Assembly: GCA_002633005.1 (NCBI GenBank)
Contig: NMRA01000053.1
Location: forward strand, 64,001 to 124,000
Direction of reading: 5' to 3'
DNA length: 60,000 nucleotides
From: Phoronis australis
Taxonomy: Eukaryota > Phoronida > Phoronidae
The notes under the pieces are model-generated. The model did no database searches, was not told the DNA's origin, and saw nothing but the letters and a program-made list of their open reading frames with translations. The position numbers and the translations under genes were made by a program. Of the stretch, positions 45,201-55,799 are shown piece after piece. Numbering within the stretch: position 1 is the stretch's first letter; every line of letters starts with the position of its first letter.

Positions 45201-48200
45201 CCCTTATTGTTCACCAACTCCACATATACCCGATTAGCATTTGAAATTGAGATTTAATGAAACAGAAACACCACATTCAGGCAATCTAACATTTTTAATC
45301 ACACCAGATTAAAAAAGTTTCATACAACTGCATTTAATTTTTGTACCATTCAAAGTTTACATGAGGTGTTACACCTCATTTCCCAACCATCAACATTGAA
45401 TGCTTCTTACCCATTGGAATTTGAATAGCCAGTTACAACAGTGCTAGGACTTTTAGGACACTAGAGGCCTCTTTTGTCTGGGGGTTAAGAGACAGAGATG
45501 GATCCCATTGATAGCACTGCTAACAAACAAATTACAGACTGTGCAGGCAATGTTTGGCACTGCCATCTATAAAAACATAATCTCTAAAAATGAGGATTTT
45601 CAGTCTTTGAATGACAAAAATTGGTTAACTACAACAGAATAAAATAGAAACTCATTCAGTGCTCCAGATGTTCCTTTGAGGAATATTTGCAGTCATCCAT
45701 TTTAAGTTTTATGAGTCAGAACTATAGACTGACAACTTGAAGGCTTGTCTACCTAACAACTCAATAGAGTGCTAATCTGACGGACCTTAATCCTCCCAAA
45801 ACATCTAAGTCAATCCTGAATAGAGGAGCACCTTGTGTGAACACATTAAAAGTGCTCCAAGAGGTGTATTGTTTGACTGGCAAGGCCCAAATCAAACCCA
45901 CAAGAAATAAAGAAAACATACCAAGTGCACCAAATAATGTATGACATTTCATGCAAAAATCAATTCATCACTTGAAATTAACTGCAAAGTTTTTTAATCT
46001 AGCTATTAATGACTAACCACCCACCTTCAGACCCATCGTCTTTCTCTGATACATCAATTTCGTCTTCTGATGAGTGTTTCAACGTCTGTATAATGAACAA
46101 CACGTAGCATACTTTAATGAACAGACGGCAACAGAGACTGGCACCTAAATACTTTAATAACGAAAATGTAGCGGATAGGTCCCCTATCTCTAGACCACAA
46201 CACACAGATCCCAAGTGGCAACTGCAAAAGGAAGTTGAACCAGGGGTTCATCGAGTATATCAAAAATAAGGTGTCCAAAACAGGTTTCTCAATTTCTCAG
46301 GGCATCCATGACCAACAGTGTGCCACATCATTATAACCCAAAGTCAAATTGCTGAGTGTAGTATGTTACTAAGGAGACATGGACCACCACCAAAGCCTTT
46401 GCTATTTTGCATTATTTCTAAACCAATTTTTTAATCTGAACACATCAGTGAGATCCCACATCTGCTGCTAACATGTTAAAAGACAACCATGCGAACTACC
46501 TCCCTTTACTTGGGTGTCCAAATGCTGAACTGGGCGTCCTAACCAAGGTGTCTAAAGTTGAGTCAGGGTATCCATTTGAACGCCCTGGCCAGCCTCTAGA
46601 TGAAAACTTTATGGGAACTGACCACAACACTCATTTACAAAAACCTCCAGTTTGGATGACATGGAGCAAGTGCATGTACAGAAAGTTTTTTTTTGACTCC
46701 AGGACAAGGTTAAAGAAACTTTAACTGTCTTCGTGTGAGGCAAACAAGAGGCAACAACCATTTCGATGTAGAATAAATGTAGAAATTTGACCATTACATC
46801 GAAAAGTCACAAAACAATGAAAATCACATTTGACAGTTTTTCTTGCCATGCAAAGCCCTAGGTCTGCAGTGTTAACAGTGAGATATTCACCTTGTCAAGT
46901 GCTTGCTATTAGGTGGTCAAGTGCCATAATGCAGAATTTTTTATGGGTAGTTACACATACCAAGGAGTCAAAGTCAGCTGGCTTTCTCCACACATGGGCC
47001 ATTTGATCACCAGACGCCGTCAACACCAAGTCTTGAGATGGGTGGAATCTTATCGCGTTGACAGAGCCCGAGTGTCCAAGGTAGGTCAGTACACACTGAC
47101 CAGTCTCCACTGACCAAAGCCTAGCACTGTAGTCTTAGGAAAAAGAAAATCCCAAATAAAATTTCTCCGAAGGTGTAGGACATGTTCTCATTTAGTTGAG
47201 AGTTTAAAGTTATTTTAGTTTTCTTGCATAGCATATGCCACAAAAAATAATTACCCAGCACCTAAAATGACGAAAGCATGATAGCCATTCCGCAAAATGG
47301 GCATTTATAAAGGAAAATAACTATCTATAATATGGGCGACATTAGTACATGATAACATTAGGTGGACAAATGACAAATTAATATATTCATGGAATTTCTA
47401 GCTAAAGGCGACCATGAGGACATGGCCAGTGGAAAGTCATGAAAATACACATAAATCTACAACAAGTTCTTCCAAAACTGCACCCTTCTTTCCTAATGAA
47501 TGGTCATTAAGTGTTAAACTTTCTGTCTTACACACACAAATCTTCATAAGAGTGGTCGGCGCTCATTTGAACAGTTCCAAAACGTCTGTCAACAACTGTT
47601 TGAGAATAAAGATTTATACAAACTCAAACTTACAAAATCCACAAACATACATAAAATACTGGTCTGTCTCAGAATACCTGCTGATGCGGTCCCAATGACC
47701 TTTTGACCCGATCTTGACACATTGACCTCCCACACACCATCTCTGTGACCTCTGAACTCTTTAGCCAGACTGCTGATGTTGGAAGAGGAAGCCTGTTTGA
47801 AGGTAGAGGCTAACCTACTTGTAGACACCTTGTAGGTTGACTTGATCTTCTGTCCTAAGTGACTAGCTACAACAGAGAAATGCAGAAATTAGTTTGAATA
47901 TATGGAACTGGAGAAACACTTAAGGTCATTTAGCTACCATTTTTAAACAAAAATAATCGTCAAAATTGCCATTTTTTCATTTTCAAAAGCTTCTAACATG
48001 GCTTTGAATAACTATAGTTTTTCAAAATATTGTCCTATGGTAGACATGGTACAGAACTGTCTGGACTCCAACACGCTGTGAGCAAGACCTTTATGTTCCA
48101 TTCCAAGACTGCAAACACTATGACTGAGGAACACATGCTCTGAGCCTTGTCAAAACAGCCGATTGAACAGAGAATTTCGGAGTCGATTACAATTTGGCAA

Positions 48201-51200
48201 TCACATCAACAGTTATTACTATTATGGTATACCCTTATTTGGAATATGTTAATAAGTACACTTTACAGTTGAATCACGGCCAGGTCGAAAATGACATAAA
48301 TGCAATGAGAACTGGATGATTAAAAAATACAAACACCTGTGGAGTGCCGATTTCACCAGAAAACACTAATTAAAAGTTCTGGGAGATGTAATTACCTTCA
48401 TATTCTGAATATTTGCAGGAGATTCATGACTAATTTTTCTAATTATTCATTGGAAACCACCTCATTATGCATTCAAATAAAGAAACATTGATGCTTTAGG
48501 CTAAATCAACACAAAACAAATAACAAGCGCTATAGTGAACAATGTCGTATTTACAACACTATACACTACATACAGTATCCAGACATTTTCTTTCTTAATT
48601 TAAAACATCATCAGTGAGAAACGCACACATAAAAGGTAAACACTACAAACACTGTACAACAGTCAAACACTTGAGTGAAAAGGGGACAAAAAATCAACAG
48701 GAGCCAGGGCCATGCAGCCACATTTTCATGAAAACCAACCCAGGGTCAATATTTGTACTGTTACTTAGCCCTCAACACAAAAAACACAAGTCATAAAATT
48801 GCTACATTTAAAGCCCTAATACTATTACAATCCAAAATTATTACTATAACCGATCACCCCAGCATCAACTGACTAAACTTCGTGAATAACCAGCAAGTTT
48901 CTGTGTCCAAATAACACCTCAGCATTCACCTTCTGATCATAATCAATAAGCGCTGGTTTGGACATCTACTTGGTATTTTAATTAAGAGAAATCTGTTATC
49001 GTTCAGTACTTGTAGAGTGCAATGTAAAAATCGGCTTGTTAGTTATCTGCCACACAAGTGTGCACACGCTACGCATGCTAAACTCGTGTATTGTCAGACG
49101 ACGTAACACCGATGAGTGAGAACCAAACACTTAATCATTTCCAAGCAGTTCAGAGAGGCACTTTCTATAAACTGTATTGGACTAATTTTCATTTGTTAAT
49201 TGCAAACATAAACATAAACTCAGCCAGAGCTAACTTACATTTCTTGGCCTTGATGGACTGTATACCATCAGGGTTCTCCAGAGATTCTTTCTCACCAACC
49301 TCACTCCCAGTTGCCAACTTGTCAGTCAAGTACTCAACTTCCTTTTGTACTAAAATTAAAAATGGGCACGACTATTTCCGAAAAAATAAATTGGACAAGC
49401 ACACTTGCTACTGACACGTCAAATTCCAAAAAAAATCATCACAATCTCAAGACTACAGTGCACAGTTAATCTTGTTCAGAATTGCAACCGCATTTTAATT
49501 AAGTCAAGTGAGAAAGGCTGCAGCTTATGACAGTGGGTTATTTTTGTAATCAAAAATATGTTCTAAACACAAACTAGTCCTGACTGCAAATGCAGCTTAA
49601 CAGAGTGAAAAGTGGGGTTGTTACCCCGGTAAAGCAGTTATTGCTAAAACGATTGGATTCGTGAATCACAGCATGTACACTATCTCCATTAGAAAAGCCA
49701 GAACATACAGCTGGTAGAATGTTGTGAATGACTGGTTTCGATGGACATGGCTTTAAAGACCACTCTCCATGGAGAAGATTGTATTATAATGAAGAACGAA
49801 CAAAACACTCCATTAAAAATTCATTGAACAATATCCCATCATACCAACATAGGTGTGTCAAGGACTTTATTTAAAGGGGCATATTTCGCAACTGTTTTTA
49901 ACTGTCAATGTTACATTCTTAACCGAAGCAACTCAAGTCACAGGCAGTGTGTACACGTGACTTTTCTAATTCGCAATTTAGGGTTAGCCAAACCCAATAA
50001 ATTCTTGAGCTGATGGTTTCAACGTTCAAGTTGGTCCTATCATTGTAAGGAATATTAGGTTCCCATTTTAGGAGCACAGTTCATTATTCGTGTTTTCTCG
50101 ACAGTTAAATACTAAGAAAATGCAGTTTCAACCACTTGTAATCAAGTCCAATCCAGTGATCCCAATTGGTTAGCAACAGAGATGTCACTGACCTACTGAA
50201 AAATGTATCGCGGAATGGTTACTTTAAAGAAGTCATTGAAAAGCGCTGCATCCAGGTCGTGTCAATAAATTTAAGTCCGGCAATCATATAAAATATTAAA
50301 TGTGTAAATAATAAAATATTCAATAGCAACATCAATAGCATAGACACTTACATCGTCCAGCTACTACTGTACATGTCCGGGTGAACACCTGTGTTCAGGT
50401 TACTGCCCACCCCCGAAATTTCCAATCTTTCATTTTAAGCCTCCATTCTCAGCTTACCGCCCATTCCTCATTTACATTTTGGGCTTGGAGGGGGTAACTG
50501 GTTCACAAAGTGGCTTATAATTGTTATAAACCATGGGTGACGTTCACACACAATAGTTCACTGCAAACCCTGCTCATAGTTATACAACTGTCCCCAGTTG
50601 GACTACGTAACTTAATACAGGTTAACAAAGGGCTTATGGTCCTGGCTGACAAGATAATTGTTTTATTACTCTGTATGTATTCTGCATAGCAGAGCCCGGA
50701 ATGATGTGACTCGGACTTTCTTAAAGTGCCAGTCTCATCAGTTTTAGCTCCCAAAAAGTATACAACTCGTTGGAACGCTCGAGTAATGATCAGTCAGTTT
50801 CAATAGAACCTTGCTCTTTATTGAAGGAGATAAGAAATAGTTCTTTTGGCACATGTGCATTCTAATATTACCATACTCGTTTCCAAAAAACAGCCAAACC
50901 GTTCAATGATTGGCAATGCAGCACATCGTGTGCTCAATGTTTACATCAGAAATTTTTAAGATGCACTGCATAAGAACACATTACGCTACTAACTGACAGA
51001 GCCCAAATGCTCCATTTTAGTTGTCAAGTCACATACAACATTGTATGGTGACGTTTTATTTGGTTCTCCAACCTGAAGTCCGAGATCAGTGTAGCTCCCT
51101 GCCCACCAGTCCCTGACTTCTCAAAAAATCTGTTTCTAAGTGCTCATGCTCAAGACAAACCCCTTGATTTTCTATTTCTCCAAATGTAAGTACCTTGGGT

Positions 51201-52167
51201 GATAACCAGGACAAGTACAGTAGACCAAAAAGTCATAACACCCACCCGAGACAATATCCAACAGGACACACTATATACGACTAAGACGATACTCAAGATG
51301 ACACGTCCCTACAAACCGTTACCCATCTCAAAGAAGAAATCCCTCAAGAATCAAAATTGCAAATCACACATCGGCACACAACTTACAATTCACATTTTCT
51401 GTGTAGAGTTTTTCAAACTCTCGTTCAATGTCCTCGAATAATACATGCAAGCGCCTCCTAAAAGACATAGACATTATGTTGAATCCTTGGGTAAAGCGAC
51501 AGGTACTCAATTTGGCAGCAATAAGATGACATTGGATAACATGATATCAACAACCCATCCAAATAATCTAGTATCTCCACAGACAAATTGCACAAAAATT
51601 CCCACAATTCTGTTACGTAATCAATCACGGACAGTGCCGTCAATAAAAAGTTCTGCGTTTACTTGGAGATTTTACAGGTATTTTGATATGGTTAGTCAGC
51701 ATTCCAAATTATACACAAATACACTGTAGTTAAGATCCAGTGGACTTCCACGGCTGCTTCCAATGTCATACATGTATGTTTTACTGCATTAAGATAATTT
51801 AATCACTTTGTTTGAACTTCGCAACTGCATGTGACTTGGACTAATAATATTAAAATTGCTGTGCGCAAATACAATACTGTTCCTATAGTAATTATTTGCA
51901 TAATTTGAACACTTCATAGAGATCTTTGGAATGGCGTAAAAGCCTACAAATTGGTAATTTGGCACTGTGAGAAATAATAATTCATACACATTAAGTAGAT
52001 CATAAAAATGTAGTACTACTCACAGCACATGTCAGCAGAAACAATTATTTGAACATATTTGTACCAAAAATAAAATTCTTGTATTTGACTTTTATTTTCT
52101 TACCTGACTGGAGCAGGTAAGCCAGCATCCTTCTCCATCACTTCATAACCAGGGCCTGTCTCAGTAT
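42141..52167 (-). CDS. WDR37: WD repeat-containing protein 37 gene (11 coding exons, N-terminus not found)
   Basis: Eleven - strand exons (52167-52104, 51457-51387, 49349-49239, 47866-47678, 47133-46961, 46085-46025, 45179-44991, 43821-43683, 43184-43050, 42769-42655, 42257-42141) join in frame to a stop at 42141-42143 and give 453 residues. From memory human WDR37 is 494 residues, so about 40 N-terminal residues are missing. Order: short coiled-coil-like segment ([16 protein letters not shown]), a Ser/Thr-rich segment ([20 protein letters not shown]), then WD40 repeats forming a propeller. Strong matches to the human protein include [32 protein letters not shown] and GHRRMVC. In vertebrates WDR37 binds PACS1/PACS2, and human missense changes in its Ser/Thr-rich segment cause a developmental syndrome. 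No enzymatic activity is expected. Confidence 0.96.
42655..42769 (-). CDS. WDR37: WDR37 exon: WD-repeat segment
   Basis: The acceptor is CTTTACAAG|GTTGGC (phase 2) and the donor is AGATTG|GTAACG (phase 0). It encodes [20 protein letters not shown], then [18 protein letters not shown]. Human has [26 protein letters not shown] at this place. Confidence 0.95.
43050..43184 (-). CDS. WDR37: WDR37 exon: [11 protein letters not shown] repeat
   Basis: The acceptor is TGTCGCAG|GTCAGT and the donor is AATAG|GTTAGT, both phase 2. It encodes [20 protein letters not shown], then [20 protein letters not shown] and SSIN. This is the best-conserved WD repeat of the protein. Confidence 0.97.
43243..43468. 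repeat. 18-bp minisatellite in WDR37 intron
   Basis: About twelve head-to-tail copies of AATGTGAATTATCAGTCA, with single-base variants (GAATGA, CAGGCA, CAGTCG, AACGTG), plus a partial last unit. Because 18 is a multiple of three, it stays open on both strands, reading NVNYQS on + and HLTDNS on -. It lies just upstream of the acceptor of the exon ending at 43184. Confidence 0.97.
43683..43821 (-). CDS. WDR37: WDR37 exon: WD repeat with altered WD dipeptide
   Basis: The acceptor is TTTCTTCAG|GACATG (phase 1) and the donor is ACCCA|GTATGT (phase 2). It encodes [40 protein letters not shown] and FQGHT. The segment FRLAD stands where I recall FRLWD in human, so the hallmark Trp is Ala here. Confidence 0.96.
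44991..45179 (-). CDS. WDR37: WDR37 exon: central WD repeats
   Basis: The acceptor is CACTTATAG|CCACTG and the donor is CTAACAG|GTTTGT, both phase 1 (62 full codons). It encodes [20 protein letters not shown], then [20 protein letters not shown]. The human counterpart has VPLTSLKSHQGVVIAADWL and SWDRTANLYDVE. Confidence 0.96.
46025..46085 (-). CDS. WDR37: WDR37 exon: acidic insertion
   Basis: The acceptor is ATTATACAG|ACGTTG (phase 0) and the donor is TCTGAAG|GTGGGT (phase 1). Its 20 codons encode [20 protein letters not shown], an acidic loop between blades that matches human SGEDEVECSDKDEPD. It is shorter than the human loop. Confidence 0.9.
46236..46600 (+). repeat. Divergent C-family MITE copy in WDR37 intron
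   Basis: ATCGAGTATATCAAAAATAAGG reduced to shared words (AAGGTGTCCAAAAC, CAGGGCATCCATGA) at the left and repeated GGGCGTCC or GGTGTCTA words ending in ACGCCCTGGCCAGCCT at the right parallel the C elements at 23251 and 29041. No target duplication is recognisable, so it is old. Confidence 0.5.
46961..47133 (-). CDS. WDR37: WDR37 exon: second WD repeat
   Basis: The acceptor is TTCCTAAG|ACTACA (phase 1) and the donor is TCCTTG|GTATGT (phase 0). It encodes [40 protein letters not shown] and [10 protein letters not shown]. Human has LLWSIETGKCLVKYAGH and TASGDQTAHIWR. Confidence 0.97.
47678..47866 (-). CDS. WDR37: WDR37 exon: Ser/Thr segment and first WD repeat
   Basis: The acceptor is TCTGTTGTAG|CTAGTC and the donor is TCAGCAG|GTATTC, both phase 1. 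It encodes [40 protein letters not shown], then [20 protein letters not shown]. The Ser/Thr-rich part corresponds to the human segment TSKIVSSFKTTTS, where disease-linked missense variants cluster. Confidence 0.96.
49239..49349 (-). CDS. WDR37: WDR37 exon: N-terminal helical region
   Basis: The acceptor is TTAATTTTAG|TACAAA and the donor is AAGAAAT|GTAAGT, both phase 1. It encodes [20 protein letters not shown], then [16 protein letters not shown]. The heptad-like start fits human REIDTLNERLA; the rest is weakly conserved. Confidence 0.9.
50395..50490 (-). repeat. A-family-like GCCCAC/TTAACCGCCC fragment
   Basis: GTTACTGCCCACCCCCGAAA, TTTCATTTTAAGCCTCC and CAGCTTACCGCCCATTCC follow the same pattern of alternating CGCCCA words as the A element ends at 22050-22199. 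No terminus is intact. Confidence 0.45.
51387..51457 (-). CDS. WDR37: WDR37 exon: [12 protein letters not shown] helix
   Basis: The acceptor is GTCTTTTAG|GAGGCG (phase 2) and the donor is GTGAATT|GTAAGT (phase 1). It encodes [20 protein letters not shown], then NVN, matching human [20 protein letters not shown], a likely amphipathic dimerisation helix. Confidence 0.95.
52104..52167 (-). CDS. WDR37: WDR37 most upstream exon recognised
   Basis: The acceptor is GTGCTTGCAG|ATACTG (phase 1) and the donor is CCAGTCAG|GTAAGA (phase 2). It encodes [20 protein letters not shown], with LPAPVR corresponding to LPSSVR of human WDR37. Preceding residues must come from an exon further upstream. Confidence 0.88.
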
Positions 52168-52565
52168 CTGCAAGCACCACACGAAATGTCAGTCAAATAT
52201 GTCAAACCATCAATCACATAAACAGTAATTCTCAAAACAGGAAACTGTTACACCCCATCACAATCGGTAAAATCAAAGCAAATGAAATTAGCTACAAATT
52301 GCTTAGGAATTTTAACTAGGAGAATTGTATCTTCACAAAAATTACATTTACAAGAGAGACAGCTGTCGCTGAGCAACTAACACAGAACAGCTGATCGGGT
52401 GCAAGTGTGTGTGCGTGTGAACACGACTGACATGAAGCAAGTTCATACTGCGGCAGCCATTTTTGACACTGGTTTGAGAGGTAGAGCGGAATGCACTGGA
52501 TCAGTTGCTCCGGTTTCAACTACAGATCTAAACACAACTGAGGTAGGGTGGAAAGGGATTATCTT

Positions 52566-53228
52566 TAGTGCCGTTTACACTACAAGAGTTGACGTGGATC
52601 AGGTGACACAGAACGAGTTGCTCCAGTGCAAGTATGTGTGTAAACCAGACTGAACTACAGCAAATTGACACTGCGGTGACAACTTTTGCCACCCGTTTGT
52701 GAGGTAGAGCAATTTGCGCTAGAACATCTTGCTCCGTGTCGATTATGTGTCTAAATGCGAATCTGGGGCAAAGCGGAAAGGATCATCTCTACTGCGCTTG
52801 TGTAGTGCCCTAAATGCAGGTTCTCTGTCCCTTCAACTCCCATCATTAATGTAAACCTGCGCATGTGTGGTCCACACTCTAGCCTACAATTTCCGTCTTA
52901 GCACAGTTAGTGAGTTGTGTGTGTAAAAGGATGCTTGACACCAATCAATTTGCTGCGTGTCAGTTGCACCGGGCCAAAAGTTGATGTCTAAACGGGACTT
53001 TTCAATGCGCTTGCGCAATAGCGTGTATTCGAGTGATCTACTGGCATTCCACCTGGTTTGGACGCTGGCTTTTGTTTATGTGGGCATGCCCAGACAGTCC
53101 TTGAGAAAGCAACTCGTGCTGATTCAGTTTGCAATCTGATGTCGTGTAAGTGCGAATAAACAGGAACAAGTTGCACCATGACAACTGACACGGTGACAAC
53201 TGTCTCTCATGTAAAAGTGGCTTAAGTC
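52566..53228 (+). mobile_element. Repeat family F copy 2 (GCCGTTTACAC end)
   Basis: It begins AGTGCCGTTTACACTACAAG. The right border contains ATGTAAAAGTGGCTTAA, a partial inverse of the start, so short terminal inverted repeats are plausible. The first 430 bp align with 4778-5210. No transposase is visible. Confidence 0.65.
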
Positions 53229-55799
53229 TAGCAAAAAGGACAGGAAAAGTACAACGAAGCAAATGAATTTAACACTGAGCTTTCAAATCCTGTTGTTCCA
53301 CTGGATTGACAGGATAAAACAAGCAACGCATTCAGTTTCTAATCAGTTTGCGTACCGAAAGATCTTGCAAGTGTTGGGTACTAACCTTAACATAATGACT
53401 GACTGGAAAAAATTGAATGATTTTTCAGTGATAAATAACGACGCATCAAATTCAACTCTCCTCCTTTACTGAGGTAGGAAAACACTGGGCAAGAGTGACT
53501 CAGTTTTCGAAAAGGTTAAAGGCCACTCACAAACTTCTGAGTCAAGTGGGACAAGTATGAACAATTTATCGGACCCCACTCAACGTGTCAATATTTCATG
53601 TCTAGCAACTCCTTATACAACAAGAAATCAGAATGATGAAAGATGAATGTAATTTTGATGCATAGTGATAAGCCCAACAGCCAAGTTCCAATTTTTACGA
53701 CAAATGAGTTGCAGATGAATTTGGTTGGTTTTAAAACAGAATAGCGAAGGTACATAAGTGTTAGCAAGCAGCAGAGTATCAATTTTGCTGATTTTTCAAG
53801 ACAATTACCAGTAAAATACGAAAATAGCTCATGACATTATGAGTGTTATTTTGTACAAGTTCAATAGTGTATTTTGACATTTTATGACGATAACTGAGAT
53901 GTTCTGTTATCCAATATGCCACTGTACATGTCTATTCGGCTGAGCCATCCACACTCAATGCTAAACCAGAGTGAACTATACATGGGTACAGTCCAAATTG
54001 CAAATAACATTTTCCATTGAACTAAACCACATCTCTCCAGTCTCCATGATTATTTTAACAGGACAGTACAAGACAAAAGTAATCGACAAAATACCCTTTT
54101 CCTTGTCATGACAACTAATCCAGTTCAAGAAGCCTGGAACGCGATAAACAGACTAAATTGCAATATTGAAAGAGCTTCTGTGCCACTGAAACAGAATTTA
54201 ACCTACGGTATTCACCAGGAATTTTTAGGGTTTGTTCGTAAAGATTTTTAATTTCTGATGATATCAAAGCTTTTTCTTTTAGCTTCGGATTTCAAAAAAC
54301 AATCTCTCAACTGCTCGCCACTTCGTCATTTTTCTCCTACAAGGCAAAGCACGTCTCCTTATTTGATATAAGACGTAGCATATTTCCCTTATATGAAAAA
54401 TGTGACCTTTGATCTCAAGCGACTTAACGCAACTGTGAGTGCATGCGTGCATTTATCATAAGTGGGAGGAAGATTAGAAACTTTGTGGTAACCACCTTTG
54501 CCAATATTTTGAAAATTGGGAATTTTCTGATTTTCTTCTAGAAATTTCCCCACAGGAGAAAATGAATTCCTCTCTACTAGACGTTGCGAGATGGTACGTT
54601 CCTTAAGAACTGTTTAAAAGATACTTTGGAAGAGCTTTCGCGTTCCATGCCTATTCTTAACAGCAAAATTACTGGCAATAATTATTAGGGCGGTGAAATT
54701 CTAATTATAGAATGACTTATCCACCTAAACTAACTTTCCTGTTAATTCCTCTTCATTATTCGTCACAGGGGAGACAACTCTGACACTGAGTTCAGCTTCC
54801 GCCTAGTCATCATGACGGGAAATCAACAATAATAATTTTGACTGAATACTTAAAGACTTGTACGCAGTAAAAATCTTCAGTTTGTGACATGCTTGATGTA
54901 GGGGGACATGACGAACGAAGTACATTTTTCCAAATTTTTATCAAAATTAGTGCTCAAGAAAATTTTAGTCTTTTGTTTTCATGGCTGTACAGTATTCGTC
55001 ACCTAAAATCATCTGCCACTTCTTTAGGACTCGTAGCGATGTAGTAAGTTTTTAAAAAATAGAGAAGTTGCAATTTAAAGTTTCTGAAGCCTAACTTACA
55101 ACCAATAGCTAAATTTTGATTTTGATCACTAGGTGTTATAAAACTCAGATGTCTCAACCTGAACCTTGATTTGTGATTATTTCTTTAGTGTAGCTTGACC
55201 CCTGACTTGATATCACAGCAGGTCACTTTATTTGGATGTTAAGTGGTGAGGTATAATCTGCCAAGCATTATCACAAAATGAGGTGTTTATATTGAGCGGT
55301 GTGTTCCCACAAGGGTTGCACCCATTGTATGCTCCCGCGGAACTGGGAAAGAAGACTGAGCAGGTCCTTAATAATAATTGCCTAATTATTAGTATTGTTT
55401 TTGTTTTTGACATTTAAATTTTATTTGATTGGGTCCAAAACGTCAAAATGATTTTATATTAAACAAGCAAATGACACTGAACAAGTGGTTTCAACCATTA
55501 ATGAATTTAGTAACTCATAGTTTTTCCAAGTCCAGAAGTCATCTATAGTTAGGAACAAGTAGAGATGAGATCTATAGCAGTATGTGGTCTAAATCTTAAG
55601 TTAAGTTCTTTTATCAATGATTAGTTTATACCAGCTTTCAGCAAGATCAACTCAAGAACTTTTCAGATAGTTATTCATTCCAGCAAACTATGTGATCCCA
55701 GGCTCAGGTACAGCTCAGCTTCCAACACAACATTTGTCCAATTTTGTAAATATTTACATTGCATTCACCTAAGCTGACCTTACCCTGACTGTGGTAACA
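53229..55799. other. Non-coding DNA upstream of WDR37 exons
   Basis: No exon was recognised on either strand. Part (54060-54900) resembles the repeat at 35990-36900. This may be a first intron of WDR37. Confidence 0.4.
54060..54900. repeat. Possible dispersed repeat shared with 35990-36900
   Basis: Shared ordered blocks are ACAAGACAAAAGTAATCGAC, AAATTCTAATTATAGAATGA followed by CTT, and CAGCTTCCGCCTAGTCATCA. TTTTGTCCGATTACTTTT at about 44553 on the other strand may be another end. Confidence 0.4.

Noticed and set aside
55097-55160. Donor-like CTTAC strings upstream of WDR37 as possible first exons
   Set aside because: The adjoining - strand sequence has early stops or no ATG in a usable frame.
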